Origin: an uncultured Bacilli bacterium
GTDB lineage: Bacteria > Bacillota_I > Bacilli_A > RF39 > UBA660
Reading direction: 5' to 3'
Assembly (NCBI GenBank): GCA_934096715.1
Contig: CAKOMQ010000004.1
Coordinates: 1-64,000, forward strand
Length of the DNA stretch: 64,000 nucleotides
Shown here: positions 62,762 to 64,000 of the stretch, one piece after another
Numbering within the stretch: position 1 is the first letter of the stretch
Layout of the letters: each line of letters starts with the position of its first letter
The notes under the pieces: model-generated
Database searches by the model: none
What the model saw: only the letters and a program-made list of their open reading frames with translations
Told to the model about the DNA's origin: nothing
Program-made: the position numbers and the translations under genes

Positions 62762-63896
62762 ACTTTTCACTCCTTAGCTTAATAGAAGATATAACTAAAC
62801 AAATAATAATAAATATAATTAAACTAATTAAGTCTTTTGTATATCTAGTTAAAGTATCATAATAGTATAATGAATAGAATCCATCAGTTATCATATTATT
62901 TGGATTAATCATATTAATAAATGGAATAAACTTATCAATCATATATTTCATTTGAACACCTATCATACCTGATAAGACTGATAAGAACATAGATACTGCG
63001 ATAATTATGCCAATTTTAGTATTTTCTGATACTCTAAATATAGAAGATATAAGAATACCTAGGGAAATACCTGCTAAATCTCCTACTAAACTTAATATAA
63101 TAATAAGTGGTAAGTTAGTACCGAAGTCAGCATTAATAATAAATTTTAAAAATAATATAAGAATAAATATTCCAATTAAAGATACTATGTAAGAAGATAA
63201 AGCAGAAGTTAAGACTATAGTACTCTTTTTATTAGGAGATACTGCGATACGTTTACCTTTGTTACTCATATTAGCTAAAGAATTATTAATAGCAGTAAGC
63301 CCTATCATACCCCCATACATACATGCCATAGCTATTAGAGTATAATATTCTACTTGCATATAACTTAAATTACTATTAGATATATTATTTAAATATTCTT
63401 TGTTAGTATTTATTTTATCTACTATAGTATTTACTATATCATAGTTACCTTCTTTAATACTTTTATCTACTATATTATTCATAATATCTATATTAGTAGT
63501 TATTTCATTAATAACAAAACTTATAACAGTTTCTTTAGTACCATTATCTTTAATTATAATTACTGGTCCACTATCTTGAAAATTTATAATACCATGAGTA
63601 TTACCTTCTTCTAAACTAATTCTTGCATCTTTTAGAGATTTATATTCTATATTAAATAGTTTATCTTCTCCACTAGTTAAACTATTTAGAGTATCTATAT
63701 AAATATCTTTATATTTATATTCAGAATTATCTACAATACTTAAGTTTATAGTACCTAACATTTCATCTTTTTCTATATTAGAAAATGCCATATTAAAGAA
63801 TATAGCTAATATAATAGGAAACATATAAGTCCAAAATATTAGAGTTTTATTTCTAAATAAGGATTTAATATTATATTTTAAATTATGTAGAATCAT
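62748..63896 (-). CDS. ABC-2 type permease
   Basis: 382 residues with the same layout as its neighbour: N-terminal helix (NKTLIFWTYMFPIILAIFFNMAF), outer domain, C-terminal helices with ISPNKK-type connector (KRIAVSPNKKSTIVL). The start overlaps the ATPase stop by one base. The two permeases are distinct paralogues and would form a heterodimer with the ATPase upstream. Confidence 0.87.
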   Translation of the reverse strand: MILHNLKYNIKSLFRNKTLIFWTYMFPIILAIFFNMAFSNIEKDEMLGTINLSIVDNSEYKYKDIYIDTLNSLTSGEDKLFNIEYKSLKDARISLEEGNTHGIINFQDSGPVIIIKDNGTKETVISFVINEITTNIDIMNNIVDKSIKEGNYDIVNTIVDKINTNKEYLNNISNSNLSYMQVEYYTLIAMACMYGGMIGLTAINNSLANMSNKGKRIAVSPNKKSTIVLTSALSSYIVSLIGIFILILFLKFIINADFGTNLPLIIILSLVGDLAGISLGILISSIFRVSENTKIGIIIAVSMFLSVLSGMIGVQMKYMIDKFIPFINMINPNNMITDGFYSLYYYDTLTRYTKDLISLIIFIIICLVISSIKLRSEKYDSI

Positions 63897-64000
63897 TAGT
63901 CTCTTAATTCCTTTCCTGTAAGAGATAAGAATACATCATTTAAAGTAGGACCTACTCGTACCATTTTTTCTTCTATATGAGCTTTTTTCTTTAGTTCGTC
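63896..64000 (-). CDS. ABC transporter ATPase, C-terminal end only
   Basis: The last 34 codons of an ATPase entering from the right edge: DELKKKAHIEEKMV, then GPTLNDVFLSLTGKELRD and stop. PTLNDVFLSLTG is the usual end of ABC-2-associated export ATPases. The stop TAA overlaps the permease ATG. Confidence 0.85.
   Translation of the reverse strand, partial: DELKKKAHIEEKMVRVGPTLNDVFLSLTGKELRD

Overview
The window comes from a very AT-rich, low-GC Gram-positive bacterium, most likely an uncultured anaerobic gut member of the Bacilli/Mollicutes-related lineages such as RF39 (inference from gene content; not proven here). It uses the standard code: TGG encodes Trp, and TGA is a working stop in the ATGA overlaps ylxM/tRNA-binding protein and rsgA/rpe. 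Cell-wall functions are present (UppS, PASTA kinase PrkC, LytR-CpsA-Psr protein, LtaS-type sulfatase). Pyruvate:ferredoxin oxidoreductase and desulfoferrodoxin point to an anaerobe.

Layout. 0-0.3 kb: tRNA-Asp, tRNA-fMet and tRNA-Ser. 0.3-4.5 kb: a small surface protein, tRNA-binding protein, ylxM-ftsY, and RNase J on the other strand. 4.5-5.7 kb: an IS30-family element inserted at the RNase J/rpe terminator, which is now present on both sides of it. 5.7-13.7 kb: the classic rlmN-prpC-prkC-rsgA-rpe block, small membrane proteins, a CDP-alcohol phosphatidyltransferase and fmt. 13.7-21.2 kb: surface/pilin region, with a protein whose 3' end is sharply GC-rich and hypervariable, uppS, and four prepilin-like genes (one with a von Willebrand factor A domain). 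21.2-25.7 kb: LCP protein, a small membrane protein and LtaS. 25.8-31.3 kb: an accessory island after tRNA-Gly, holding a lone IS30-type end, a frameshifted HD-domain gene, an N-terminally truncated Abi-alpha gene, an HTH regulator, desulfoferrodoxin with a PerR-like box, an integrase C-terminal remnant, an OLD-family nuclease and a probable small RNA. 31.3-46.8 kb: recG, a second probable small RNA, a 1511-residue protein with a C-terminal nucleotidyltransferase, PFOR, enolase, uvrA and DUF1653. 46.8-48.6 kb: a second copy of the variable surface protein with an unusual leader. 48.6-64 kb: MscS, small membrane and surface proteins, an MMPL-type exporter with a partner, TetR regulators, an SDR, an ABC-FtsX exporter, a decayed stretch and an ABC-2 exporter cut by the window end.

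The most interesting signal is the pair of surface proteins at 13.8-15.3 and 46.9-48.4 kb. They are nearly identical over most of their length but differ at scattered codons in one 108-111-base patch near the C terminus. That patch is about half G+C in an otherwise AT-rich gene, and the first gene is followed by a 12-bp hairpin that is not its terminator. This is what the variable repeats of a diversity-generating retroelement look like. No reverse transcriptase or template repeat is visible in the window, so the machinery would have to act from elsewhere. A third protein (16.9-18.4 kb) joins the same C-terminal domain to a prepilin N terminus and lacks the GC-rich patch.
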